NCBI RefSeq assembly: GCF_000687475.1
Contig: NC_057319.1
Span: 5,012,001 to 5,076,000 of the forward strand
Reading direction: 5' to 3'
DNA length: 64,000 nt
DNA from: Ustilaginoidea virens
Lineage: Eukaryota; Ascomycota; Sordariomycetes; Hypocreales; Clavicipitaceae
Under the pieces are notes generated by a model that was not told the DNA's origin, did no database searches, and worked only from the letters and a program-made list of their open reading frames with translations. Positions 42,798 to 53,748 of this stretch are shown here, one piece after another. A program made the position numbers and the translations under genes. Numbering within the stretch: position 1 is the first letter of the stretch; every line of letters begins with the position of its first letter.

Positions 42798-44084
42798 ATG
42801 CGCTCTCTCGTGGTGGCTGCCCTGATGGGCGCGGCCCTCGCCACCGGAGACGCCCGCGTCCAACCTCGTGCCGCAGACGAGGCCGCCTTGTGCGCGGACC
42901 GCTGCACGGAGCGCTGGCTGGAATGCAAAGCGAGTCCCGGCGCCGACCGGGAAACGTGCCGCGCCCAGTATAGCAGCTGCCTCGGGTTCGACCACCTCGA
43001 CCATGGCGACAAGGTGCCGCTACCAACCGCGTGTCAGTTCCCGGACGGCCGTCGCCGGCCCTTGCCCAGGCCGCCCCTCGAGGCTTGCGCCCGCGAATGC
43101 AACGCCGAGTTTGAGCGGTGCCGCACCGCACCCCAGGCGCCCCTGGCGTGGTGCGCGACCGACTACTCCGGCTGCTTGGGATACATCCCCTTCCCCGAGG
43201 ACAAGGGCGCGCCGTTCCCCAGCCCTACCGCCTGCGTTGCCAAGGACTCGAGGCGCCTGAAGAAGGGCTCCCGCTACGAAGGGTGCGCCGAGCTGTGCAC
43301 GGAAGAGTTCCAAGCCTGCCGCGACAGACCCGGCGCGAACCCCCTGTTCTGCGCGTCCAGAATGGCCCAGTGTCTGGGATACAGCCCGTTCAGAAACGGC
43401 TTCTTCCAGCCCCCGACCGTCTGCTACAAGCCCAAGGCCCCCAAGACCAAGACCCCCCACGACTCCTGCGCGCGCAAATGCCTCAACAAGTACGGCGCTT
43501 GCAAGGCCCGGCCCGGCCCGACCCACGACCTGTGCGACTTCTCCCTCAAGCGCTGCGTCGGCTACGACCCCTTCCAGAACGGCGAGCTGCCGAACCGGGT
43601 CTCGTGCGCGCAGACCAGCAGCGCCGCCATGATAACGCTTGCCCCGCGCGCCGTCCCGGACAAGGATCCGCCCCAGAATAAATGCGCCCTGAGGTGCATG
43701 GCGAGATACCAAGCTTGCTGGGCGGGGCCGCCTTCCAACTTCCGCAGTTGCCGCGTCAATCTGAGGAACTGTCTTGGTTTCCAACCGGATGATCGCAAAA
43801 GCAAGTTCCCCACCACTTGCATACGATTTAAGAGGCCTTATTGCACGACCAGGAGGCTGCTTGGCCCCGCCGCCAAGCCCGGCTCTCCTCCCATCACGAC
43901 GTATCCGCCGCTGACGACGTCCTCTCTTCGATATTTCCCGGACACGGACACGGAATCGGAATCGGATCACTACGACGAGGGCAAGCACGGGACCAAGACC
44001 CACGTCATCACCATCACCTATACCCTCCCGGCACCGTCCAACACCACCGCTCCCGCTGGATCGACTGTCGCCATCACTCCATAA
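42798..44084 (+). CDS. Secreted protein with five tandem Cys-rich repeats
   Basis: Single-exon 428-aa protein. I do not recognise a named family. A signal peptide (MRSLVVAALMGAALATGDA) is followed by five repeats of about 50-65 residues, each fitting C-x3-C-x6-C-x(9-10)-C-x6-C-(L/V)-G-(F/Y)-x(about 12-20)-C. They begin at CADRC, CAREC, CAELC, CARKC and CALRC. Six cysteines per unit suggest three disulfides per module. The consensus also holds an aromatic before the third Cys and a (Y/F).PF after LGY in repeats 2-4. After repeat 5 comes a Ser/Thr/Pro-rich tail with acidic (TDTESESD) and Thr-rich stretches. No GPI signal is clear. The frame extends upstream (Met 42687), but the chosen Met begins the signal peptide. 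The protein is probably extracellular; function unknown. Confidence 0.82.
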   Translation: MRSLVVAALMGAALATGDARVQPRAADEAALCADRCTERWLECKASPGADRETCRAQYSSCLGFDHLDHGDKVPLPTACQFPDGRRRPLPRPPLEACARECNAEFERCRTAPQAPLAWCATDYSGCLGYIPFPEDKGAPFPSPTACVAKDSRRLKKGSRYEGCAELCTEEFQACRDRPGANPLFCASRMAQCLGYSPFRNGFFQPPTVCYKPKAPKTKTPHDSCARKCLNKYGACKARPGPTHDLCDFSLKRCVGYDPFQNGELPNRVSCAQTSSAAMITLAPRAVPDKDPPQNKCALRCMARYQACWAGPPSNFRSCRVNLRNCLGFQPDDRKSKFPTTCIRFKRPYCTTRRLLGPAAKPGSPPITTYPPLTTSSLRYFPDTDTESESDHYDEGKHGTKTHVITITYTLPAPSNTTAPAGSTVAITP

Positions 44085-46810
44085 AATCGGAACCGGGTGA
44101 CCAACGGGCTGCACGCTACTACGCGCCGCGCTGTGACTAAACAAGGAGCGCATCATCAGCTTTACTTTCCTACTCTCCTGCTTTTGAAAATCATCCATCT
44201 TCTTCTTAGTCTATTAATCCATCTGATATTATTTCCTTATTGCAAAGCTGAGCCCAAGGTGCAGCGTACGCCAACAATTTAACACTCGTGATGCCGTTGC
44301 CGTAGTATTTGATGTCGCAAGACGCTGCTCATCCCGTGCCTACGCGTGAATCATTGCGCGAAACATTGTCAAGAAACCTACTAGCATCGTAAACAGTAGT
44401 ATTGCAACGGCATTATCAATGGCATCATTGCCAACAGCGTCATCTTAAACAACACCATTAACAATGTCATCGTTAGTTAATAATCCGTCGACAACAACAG
44501 CATTCCGGCATGGCCTCCGCATCGGTTCATCTAGAACCGCCGCCGCCTCCCCCGCACTACGTACAAACCTGCGATTGTAGAGGCACCTGTTACGGTCTCA
44601 GACTGTACAGATGTGCCCTTGCAATCATGTAGGACCCAGCGGTATAGAGACCGACTACTGCCAATTTCAAGACCATCTATGTTTAGATTCTGCGAATTAT
44701 TTGTAAGTATCTACGGTACACTCGCCAACATTGACTTTTCTCGAGCCTTCGGTACGGTAACAGTATCCCTTGGTTGTTCCAATATCACCGTTACTTATTT
44801 TCCAGCCGTCTTTTGCCAAGGCTTCAATACGTCTTCTTCCCACACTAATAAAGCTCCTGCCGACTATAAGGACAAATCTCCTATCGATATATACATTTCC
44901 ACTCGACAGCGATGGCTACAAAAGCCTAAGCTTTTCTGTGTAATTAACATACAGACGTCTAGATGCCGGCATAGTTAGTTCTAGCTACACGTATCTAGCG
45001 GAGAGATATGTATATATATGTTGACACAAATCTCCGACCGACACAATAGATTAACCTCTCGTCGAAAAAGGGAACATAACTTCTACCGACACTATTGGCA
45101 CATGTCCTGCCAGAACTGAAGGCATGGAAGAAATGTGTGTGAATGCATGCACTGACGTGTGGATAGACTGTCGCTGTAACTCCTGTACTGATAACTTCTC
45201 TGCTCGGCCGACTGCAAGCTTTCGGGGCGCGCGCCGGCTTTTGAGTTTGAAGACTTGAGTGCTCTTGACCTTTGCCAAACGCTTCAAGACATGACTTGAA
45301 CGCTTCCTGGCAACCTACTACGCGATGCCACAGTTGGAGAGGTTTTTGGCAAACTTACATTCGCCGAGTCAGCTTGTTTGTAACTAGGAGAGGGGAATTT
45401 AAGAATGATGTAGACTGCTTTGGGTTGTAAAGTCAATCCTACGTACACTAATCTAGGTGGCCTCTTGTCATTTTCTATTTATCGATATTTTCTTTTTTTT
45501 TCCTTTTGCGGTGGCTGTATGCGGCAGTAATAGACCATTATAAGAGCATTTACCTCTTACTTAATAAAGCACGTATTGGCAAACAACTTTCTCATGAAGC
45601 TTACGTACTTGGAGAGTAGCTGACTGAAATGGAGCATCTCACCTGGGCAACCGAGGCGGTATTTTCTCACCCAGCTTGTCTCACCCAGCTTGTAAGTCAG
45701 TCAGCCTTCGTTCACTGGGCCAGGAGCCATGGGACAGACAGCAGGCCAAGAGCCAGCTCCGGCCATTCGCGAAACTGGGGAAACGACCGAATTATTCACA
45801 CCCCACAATGCTTTGGCTAGTATTCATGACCTGACATGTGGATATTTTTGCAGCCAACAGAGTCTCCGAGGCAGCTGAAAGTCTGGTTCGATTGTGTAGG
45901 GTATTGACCGCATGCTAAACTACCAGTTGGGGGAGATAAAGCTGATAAAAGTAGCAAAGCCTCTTTTCACGATTACAAGAGACTGTTCCGAAAGGTTGAA
46001 AAGTACACGCAGCACTTTTACCTCCCTTGTTGGATTCCGAGGTTGGAAGTTGAAGGAGCAAAGAAGATACCAGCGGATCCCCGCCAAATTCTTTCGCTCG
46101 GGCTTTCTTTAAGCCGGATATAGGCACGCCCCTGCGACGCATACGCACGCACCTCCTTTAGCGGATGGACATGGCCCCCTGGCGCACAGAGTCCAGACAT
46201 TCCGTTTCTGCATGCAACTGCTGGTAATTGCCGCTCTGGCCTGTTCGGATCCGAGGAAACCTTGTGCTGCTGCTCTCCGAAGTTGCCGATGATAAGAAGG
46301 GGGCTGAAAGCCCAATGTCCGCTGTTCGGTGAGCGAAGGGCGGGGGGAAGCTGTGTGGCAAAAGTTGGGAACTGTCAGCTCATTCTAGCCCAACATCGAC
46401 AAGAAGAATGTCGTTGGGGGACGTCGTGGGGGGACGCGACGTATCGACTATGACCGGGCTGAGGCATGTCTGTTCCGATTGATCAAGATCTTCGATTGCT
46501 GACATTGGGGCTCCGGTCAGCTCGGCATGCACATCGCCATCCTTTCGACAAAGCCACACCGTTGCAATGACCGAGACAATCAGGCCAACGGCTCACCGCG
46601 TTATACTACCATGCTGAAACTCAAAACCCGAGCAGGGCATAAAGTCGATTTGACCTCGCCTTGCTTTTTGCCTTGGTTCTCTTTTCCTTTGCATCTCTTT
46701 TTGTCTTTCTTGTCCCTCCTCTCTTGGACGCTCTTTCCCGAAACCATCTGCATCTTACCTGCTCCACATCTCAGCTGAACGATGCCATCACCAGACTTGC
46801 GGATATAAAC
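44085..46810. other. Long intergenic region, AT-rich in its middle
   Basis: 2.7 kb with no supported gene. Roughly 44280-45600 is A+T-richer than the window average, has only short frames, and includes CAT/AAC-rich low-complexity sequence near 44400-44520. This could be an old, mutated repeat or simply promoter DNA of the MFS gene. Confidence 0.55.
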
Positions 46811-48734
46811 ATGGCCTCCAACTGCGGGTTCGCCCATTCCGACGCCACCGTCTTGGAAAAAGCCGACGAAAGAGATGGTCCGGCTGCTTGGGCCAGCAAA
46901 TCGCGAACCCAATCCGGCCATGTTGACGAGAAAAAGGTGCTAAGCAAGGTTTGCTGCATCTGCCCCCTTTCCTCGTCCCGGCAACCGATCAGTCAGTTGA
47001 CAATCTCAGATGGACATGCGGTTGATTCCCGTGCTCGCGCTGCTCTATCTCTTATCCTTTCTTGATCGTGAGTGCCGCTCCCCATCAAGTCCAGCTTGAC
47101 CGTGCTAAGAGAGAATTACCAGGCGGAAACATTGGCAACGCCCAAGTCGAAGGTCTAAGCGGAACGCTCGGCCTCCTTCCAGACCAGTACAACTGGTGTC
47201 TTACAGTCTTCTTCTTCCCCTACGCCGCGTTCGAAGTCCCAAGCAATCTGCTGCTCAAGAAGCTCCGTCCCAGTCGCTGGCTGCCCACCATCATGGTGGC
47301 CTGGGGAGTGGTCATGACGCTGATGGGGCTCGTCAAGAACTACCACGGGCTCTTGATTGCCCGTTTCTTCCTGGGCGTCGCCGAGGCCGGCCTTTTTCCA
47401 GGTGTTGCTGTACGTGCTGCTCAACCCCCCCCCTCACCCCCCCTTTTTTTTTCCCCTCTTGAGCGTTACACCGCCATGATGCTAACAGAACAGTACTACC
47501 TCACAATGTGGTACTGCAGACACGAAGTCCAATTTCGGCAAGCGCTCTTCTTCAGTGCGGCCTCCATTGCTGGCGCCTTCAGCGGTCTCCTCGCCTTTGC
47601 AATCAGCAAGATGGATGGAGCGGCTGGCCTTGAAGGCTGGCGGTGGATATTCATCCTTGAGGGCATCGCCACTGTGCTTGTGGCCTTTGCTGCCTTTTTC
47701 CTGATTCATGATTTTCCAGAGACGGCCACGTTCTTGAGCGAGGACGAGAGAGCCTTTGTCATCCACAGGTTAAAGTATCAGGGGCAGACGACCACGCAGG
47801 TAGAGCAGGCCGAGGAATTCGACTGGAAGTATGTTGCGCAGGCCTTTGTGGATTGGCAGGTTTGGGTGAGCATCCTCGTTTACTGGGGGGTAAGTTTCCC
47901 TCGTCTCTCTTGATTTTACCCGTGTGTTTGGCTTGCGTTGCAGCGTTATTTAAACCAAAGCAGGTTGTCTGCCCAATATACGGAATCAGCCTGTTTCTCC
48001 CCAGCATCATCAAGGGCCTCGACTACTCCAAGACGGAGGCGCAGCTCATGACCGTCCCCATCTACGTCACCGCCGCCATTCTAGCCGTGATTTTCGCCTT
48101 TCTATCCGACAAGGCCGGCAAGCGAAGCCCCTTTGTGATCGGCTTCATGTGCATCGCTGTCGTTGGATTCACCATGCAAGTGACCTTTACCCCCCCTCAT
48201 TTCGAAGGGAATTTCTCTCTGGCGCTGACAACGGGAATCCCAGGTGTGCTGCGTCGGCCAACCCCAAGGTCGTGTACGGGGGCGTCTTCGTCGTCGCGTG
48301 CGCCATCTACCCTGCTTTCCCCGGCATCCTCGCCTGGCTGTCCAACAACCTGTCGGGAAGCTGCAAGCGGAGTGCAGGCATGGCCGTACAAATCAGCGTC
48401 GGCAATCTCGCAGGCGTATGTACATTTCCCCCGCCTTTCCACTCACGCTTTGTACGGGGGGGATTTTTTATTTCATTCATTCTCACGCCCTCAAAAGGCC
48501 ATGGCGTCCAACTTTTACAGAAAACATGACGCGCCGCGCTATTTCCTCGGCCATGGGCTGGAGCTCGGCTTCCTTGCCGTGGGCATCATCGCCGCGGGGG
48601 TTCTCATCCTGGGGTACAAGAGACTGAACGACGCGAGGGAACGAGACTTGGCAGAGGGCAAGGCCGGCAATTTCTCTCCGGCCGAGTTGAGTGCGCTTGG
48701 CGACAGGGCGATAACATTTCGGTACATGTACTAA
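46811..48734 (+). CDS. MFS carrier of the anion:cation symporter (ACS, Dal5/Tna1-like) family
   Basis: Predicted 12-TM plasma-membrane symporter for an organic anion or vitamin-like substrate, 499 aa. Seven exons: 46811-46948, 47010-47067, 47123-47409, 47494-47889, 47964-48175, 48244-48415 and 48498-48734; total length is a multiple of three. Family signatures are KMDMRLIPVLALLYLLSFLDR before TM1, NIGNAQVEGL, QYNWCLTVFFFPYAAFEVPSN, ARFFLGVAEAGLFPGV, the WRWIFILEGI block, then AIYPAFPGILAWLSNNLSG and YRKHDAPRYFLGH. The intron between exons 5 and 6 is only in frame if its donor is GC (AT|GCAAGT), with a GCTGAC branch point and CCAG acceptor. A (CTT)n tract starts about 30 bp after the stop. The gene is convergent with a flavin monooxygenase. 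The specific substrate is not inferable. Confidence 0.9.
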
Positions 48735-48761
48735 TGCGCAATGGCATTCTTATGCAATACA

Positions 48762-48846
48762 TCTTCTTCTTCTTCTTCTTGCTCCTCTTCTTCTCCTTCT
48801 TCTTCTTCTTCTTCTTCTTCTTCTTCTTCTTCTTCTTCTTCTTTTT
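48762..48846. repeat. (CTT)n polypyrimidine microsatellite
   Basis: About 25 CTT units with a few interruptions (GCTCCT, CTCC). It is a strand-asymmetric polypyrimidine/polypurine tract. Confidence 0.92.
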
Positions 48847-49212
48847 CCCTTATCTTACCTCTCCCCCTTTTGCTTCTGTTCTGCTCGCGCAAACCAAGGG
48901 AAATCGACACCCACGTCAACGTTCATCTACCGTGTTGCGGACGTCAACGGCAAAAGCACTCAAGCAGAGCACCAGTTCTGGCTTACTCCCCGCAGCGAAC
49001 GCATTGTCCTGCACCCGGCCCTAGCGAGCGCCTCGCGGTGCCGTATTGCCTGGCGTGCCCGGGCGCTCACCCACTGCCGCTTGCGTTGCGTCTCGTTGCG
49101 CCGCAACTTGCACAGATGGCCGCTCCGAGACAAGCGCCCTGCATGCTTATCTGCAGGGACAAAGGGTGCCCACTGTGTGCCAAATCCGAGAGAAGGGAGA
49201 AACAGCCCTTGA

Positions 49213-49213
<1 letters not shown>

Positions 49214-49245
<32 letters not shown>
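49214..49245. repeat. (AC)16 microsatellite
   Basis: Perfect AC dinucleotide run in the 3' intergenic space of the two convergent genes. Confidence 0.92.
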
Positions 49246-49249
<4 letters not shown>

Positions 49250-49376
49250 GCGCATGGAACGCACCTTGACACAGCACATCGAGAGGGGATTCTCTTGTGT
49301 TACAAGTTTTACCTACCTACGTAAAAGTACACCTAAAAGCCGAGAGCATACACCCGGATGCAAAATCCTCGCCAAA

Positions 49377-50627
49377 CTACTCCCCGGAACGCAGCTCCTT
49401 ATACAAGGGCAGCACCCACTTATCCTCGCTCTCCTTGGCCGCACGCCTCTGCGCAAGCTTGTACAAACCCACCTTGTGCGCCAGCCCCAGCAAAAAGTAA
49501 AAGATGCTCAATCCCGCCTTGGACTCTGGGTAAAGCCGGTGCGTCCAGGGTAGCCTCTGAACCTTGGTCATGTACGGCCGCAGCGTTGCGTCGTAGCCCG
49601 CAAATGCGGCGCCCAGGTTCTCGCCTCCGTGCTTGCCGATTTCCCCCGCAAGGACGTACGCGCCCAGAAGGGCTGCCGACGTGCCCATGCCCGTCATCAA
49701 AGAAGGGCAGTAGCCGGCGTCTCCGACGAGGACTACCCTTTCCTTGAACCACCTGTTATTGCAGACCTGGAGCACCTCGTTGGCGTAGAAATCCGGGCTC
49801 GTGCTCATGGCCTCGAGCACGCGGTCGGTTTGCGGCCAAGCCACGCTTCGGAAAATGTCCCGAAACGTTTCCTTTTGCGCGGCGACGTCCCGCTGGAGGG
49901 CTTCCTTGATCCGGCTTCCGTGGCTGCGGGTGATGAGATAGGCCTGGCCAAGATCCGGCTTGTGCCATCTCGTCATGATGAAGCGCCGTTCTGTGCCCAG
50001 GTGCACTGTTGCGTGGTTCTCGTCCCCGGGTCTCCTGGCGATGCCGTAGTAGGCGCAGAATGATCCGGTCGGGCGCAGGAACTGCTCGTCTCCGCCTTCA
50101 TCCTGGTGCAAAGCCCGTCTGATGCGGGAGCCTTGGCCATCTGCTCCGACCAGCATGTCGTACTCCTCCAGGCTGCCGTCCGAGAGCTTGACGCGGACAA
50201 CGTCATCGACGTTGGCAAACTCGTGGACAGACAGGCCGAACCTGTACGTCACTTTGTCCTTTATCCTGTCGTGGAGGATGCGGACCAAGTCTTCGCGCAT
50301 AATCTCGAACTCGCTGGAGAAGCCTTGGGACTTGCTGCCCGGTTCGTGTCTGGGGAAGAAGAAGACGGACTTGCCCTTGTCGTCGACTATGTCGAGGCCA
50401 TTCTCGTCGACGACGCGCGCCCGAACTTGATCAAGAATCCCCATCCGCTTCACGGCTTCTATGCCTTGCTCACGAATGTCAATTTGCTGCCCGCCGGTTC
50501 GTAGTGCATTCCATCTCTCGATGATGGTTATCGAGTGGCCAAGGCGTTGGAGCCAGAAACCTATTGCTTGACCAGCGATACCTGCTCCGACCACGAGGAC
50601 CCTCAGGGGCTTCCCCTTGCCGCCCAT
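49377..50627 (-). CDS. FAD-dependent monooxygenase (class A flavoprotein)
   Basis: Single-exon 416-aa protein of the PHBH-like group A flavin monooxygenases, which use NAD(P)H and O2 to hydroxylate small, often aromatic, molecules. Signatures: Rossmann GAGIAG at residues 14-19 within LRVLVVGAGIAGQAIGFWL, an acidic ADP-ribose ligand in ITIIERW, GGQQIDIREQGIEAV, the DG motif in MLVGADGQGSRIR, and the GD motif in VVLVGDAGYCPSLMTGMG. The frame is open 30 codons upstream (Met 50717), but the Met at 50627 puts the dinucleotide fold at the usual distance. No signal peptide, so probably cytosolic; a hydrophobic patch near the C-terminus (GLSIFYFLLGLAHKVGL) may touch membrane. The neighbouring convergent ACS carrier could supply substrate (inference). 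Confidence 0.9.
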   Translation of the reverse strand: MGGKGKPLRVLVVGAGIAGQAIGFWLQRLGHSITIIERWNALRTGGQQIDIREQGIEAVKRMGILDQVRARVVDENGLDIVDDKGKSVFFFPRHEPGSKSQGFSSEFEIMREDLVRILHDRIKDKVTYRFGLSVHEFANVDDVVRVKLSDGSLEEYDMLVGADGQGSRIRRALHQDEGGDEQFLRPTGSFCAYYGIARRPGDENHATVHLGTERRFIMTRWHKPDLGQAYLITRSHGSRIKEALQRDVAAQKETFRDIFRSVAWPQTDRVLEAMSTSPDFYANEVLQVCNNRWFKERVVLVGDAGYCPSLMTGMGTSAALLGAYVLAGEIGKHGGENLGAAFAGYDATLRPYMTKVQRLPWTHRLYPESKAGLSIFYFLLGLAHKVGLYKLAQRRAAKESEDKWVLPLYKELRSGE

Positions 50628-53310
50628 GGCTGGAAGGACAGGCTGCTTGATATGAGGTGAACCTGGTATCCCGGGATGGGCATTTACGCAAAAGGAGGAC
50701 AAGGAAATGCAGTGCAACCGTGTTCAGTGTTGACCAGATGCCGATTGGCTGATGGGCGTTCTTGTATCTCGGGAAAGCCACATCTTGGCAGGAGAGCTGC
50801 CGGTTAATATAGTTAGGAGCAAAAGCGAAAACGCCGGGCTCAGGGAGAATGCGCTAGTGTAACGGCTTATTCCCTGATGAGACCAGTACATGTACGTGGA
50901 GACAGCAACATACGTATCGTTTCTCTCGCCGCATCAATCGGTCTACGAGGATCCTTAGCGCCTGATTGCGGAGAGTGGCACGACAAGCGGCCTCGACCAG
51001 TCACCCCGTGTGTTTCCACCGTACAAAATTTGCACTGGCGTGCTGTTTGACCAAGGGCAGAGCGGTGGGCGAGGAACGATCTAGAGAACGCCAATTTCTC
51101 TGCATGATATTGCCGCACGGTGTCCTCTGGGATCGTATCTGGTCTTGTGCCTGGTTCCACTGCGTGGCATCGGTTCATGAAGCCGAACGAAGAGCGAGCT
51201 GAAGGGAGAATCCTCATTCTTGCTGACGAGACTAGGGCAGCAAGACGAAAGGTTCCATAAGTCGCACTATTGTGGCCCGCCGGCCCGCCGCCCCGTTTCG
51301 GCCTCATAAGTTCTCATGGGCTAGGGCTAGACTGGAGGAGAAGAAAGCCAGTCACGCTTCACGCTTTGACGTAAAAACCAGACCCTATCCAGACATAAGT
51401 CTGCACATTCTTCCAGTGAAATGGGCAGAGAGACCTTACATTAGGTAGTGTACCCTTGTTTCTTTACGAAAAAAGAAACTGACTGGCCCATTTTCTGGAA
51501 TCTGGGCAGAACTGGGCACTCTACCATGCATTCAAGTAGCCCCTACGAGCGCGGTATCTCGTGACAGGGATGGACGCCCGATTTTAGTGATTCGACACTA
51601 CGCCCTGTAATACCTCTAGTTCGACTGGCTAATCGTTGCAGAACTTCGCTTTTGGACCGCTTTATCCGAAAGGGCCTCCAGAAAAGGAAAAGGACCGCCC
51701 CTTCAACGAGGGTCACGGCCCAAGCTTCACGGCTTTGCTCCCGAAGTCCGAGCTTGGAAACGAAAACATCAGCAGTAATAACGCATATAAGGTCCGTGCG
51801 ACATTACCTACCGAACCGGGCCTAAACGGAATCCCCGTCCCGACTGCTTCATCGAAAAACCGGTACGGTTGCCCCTCTGACTGTCCGTCATGGCCGGGCT
51901 TGGCTCCGCGTGTGACGGCTGTCTTCCCCATATCATCTCTCGTACTGTAAGTTGTTGTGACACCCCGGACATTTAAATCCTAGCAGGGTTTGACAAAGAA
52001 AATCCCCCTCGTCACATCTGCTCGACTTGGCGAACGACCTTTTTCGTTATTTTCATCGCCTCTTCTCAGGAGACATAATCACACATGACAAAAGGATGCT
52101 GCGCAGCGTAAGCGCTAAAGCCGCCAACATGGCCCCTCTTCCCATGTCCCTGCATCCACCTTTCTGCGTCTGGAAGGTGCTTTAGAGAGCCATCGTCGCT
52201 GGGGTTGCTCCATATTGTCTTGTTCATTTCGAAATTCACGTCGCAGCGCTGCAGTTTGTCGCCGCCAGAACCAAGGTTGGTCCGTGACCGCAGCAGCTAT
52301 CCATTCCCATGGCCGTCCGGATGGGGCGAAGGGGGGAGGCTGACGTGGTGTCTGCCTACCGGCTTATGTGCCAACGGACGACCGCGTATGCTCTCGCACG
52401 TAGTTTAAACGAGGGCATGTGGTGAATGTCGACGCTTGGCAACACCAAGAACTTTCGCTCTTTTCCGCATTCATGGTAAATCCAAACTGCGGTCCAGACA
52501 CATTTGGGGCACAAGATATGATGCACTGCATCCCACAAGGACGCCGGAAAGGGTCGATAGGGATAGAGAAGTTGTGCATAAAAGTGTGCAGAGTCTATTG
52601 ATGACTCGAGAGCGAAACAAGTAAAAGCTCTAGCGATAGAGATTAAACGCATTCGAGCATCGTCATGATATCAATATTTACTATTGTTGGGAGTTTCCCG
52701 AGAGATGGGCGCACCAGACTGCTGACGAGAAATCGTTTTGCGAGTGCAAAATAGAACTTTGAGAATTAGGCTCCGTCAACGCCACTGAGCGTATGAGTCT
52801 GAACTGGAAGTATGCAGTTCTCAAGACTTGAATAATGTAACGGATGGTAGTTTTGACTCCCGAGAATGGAGCCTTGACCCAACAGACCAGGCACAACACT
52901 GTACCCGTTCGTAACTCATAAACCACTCGCACTTGGCTCTGGATAACACATGACCAACTTACTGCCTCGCGCGTACTTTTCACGGAGTACACGTACTATC
53001 CTGGTGACCACTGCTTTTGTCTTGATAGAGTTGGCGTTGCGGGAAGCTGTCGAAACTTACTTGGCCACAGGCGCGGCTGTTGACGTTTTCAGGAAAGTTT
53101 GTTAGCAGCGAACGCTTCATCCTGAGGTAAATTTAGCCAGAGTATAACAAGACAGAAATGACTGATAAAAGGGAATCTTGGAATCTCGGTTTGTAGTCCG
53201 TCTGGTTTGGGTCCCTGCCTTTTGATGATTCGTTTTCAATGAGCTGCCAACGCCGTATAGCATCCAACAATCAACATTTCTAAAACAAATTTTGCGGCTC
53301 AGAAAGAAAA
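50628..53310. other. Intergenic, AT-rich at its right end
   Basis: 2.7 kb with no supported gene. The frames of 100-150 codons on both strands show no domain or plausible codon pattern. From about 52630 to 53300 the sequence is A+T-richer, as is the small gene that follows. Confidence 0.55.
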
Positions 53311-53748
53311 ATGCCACGCAGATCAGGCAGAACAGCTGAAAGGCCGTGGCCAGTCGAGAATGGACTTGTCTTGGCCGTGAAAAAAGACTGGCCAAAGATC
53401 AAAGGCAGAGTCAAGGCCATTCTTGACTCTTACGAATCAACAAAAAATGGGTACTGCAGTGTCCAGCTATCAGTCCTCGTGTCGAAAAAACCGCTTCGCA
53501 GGTCCTACCGAGTATGTATCTTGATGCTGACACAGGCTGAGCTCGACTGGGTTTCAATACTTGAGGAGATTCAGGATTACCTTGACACAACTTGTGATCA
53601 CCTGACATCGCATATGTTGGCATGGGGTTGCTGGGAATTTGCACCCTATGATGGCTTCGAGACCACGTCCGATAGCATCATCGTTCAGGATTACGAGCAA
53701 CAGCCCAGGGAAGCATCACCGGCTCCAACACGGTTTGCGCTTGACTGA
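53311..53748 (+). CDS. Hypothetical protein, 145 aa
   Basis: I do not recognise this protein. The frame is a clean 145 codons starting ATGCCACGCAGATC. The N-terminus is basic (MPRRSGRTAERP). The middle has hydrophobic/aromatic patterning suggestive of a small folded domain (CSVQLSVLVSKKPLRRSYRV, LDWVSILEEIQDYL), and the end is acidic and proline-rich. Codon use is less GC-biased than in the neighbouring genes, and the surrounding DNA is AT-rich, so it could be young, transferred, or a remnant of a larger gene. No introns or signal peptide are evident. It is listed because the composition looks coding, not because of homology. Confidence 0.5.
   Translation: MPRRSGRTAERPWPVENGLVLAVKKDWPKIKGRVKAILDSYESTKNGYCSVQLSVLVSKKPLRRSYRVCILMLTQAELDWVSILEEIQDYLDTTCDHLTSHMLAWGCWEFAPYDGFETTSDSIIVQDYEQQPREASPAPTRFALD

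Larger units (their letters stand above)
48735..49376. other. Intergenic between convergent MFS and monooxygenase genes
   Basis: 642 bp of 3' flanks. It contains (CTT)n at 48762-48846 and (AC)n at 49214-49245. No gene. Confidence 0.65.

Noticed and set aside
43020..44198. 392-codon minus-strand frame opposite the Cys-rich gene
   Set aside because: No domain; the plus frame shows a signal peptide and periodic cysteines.
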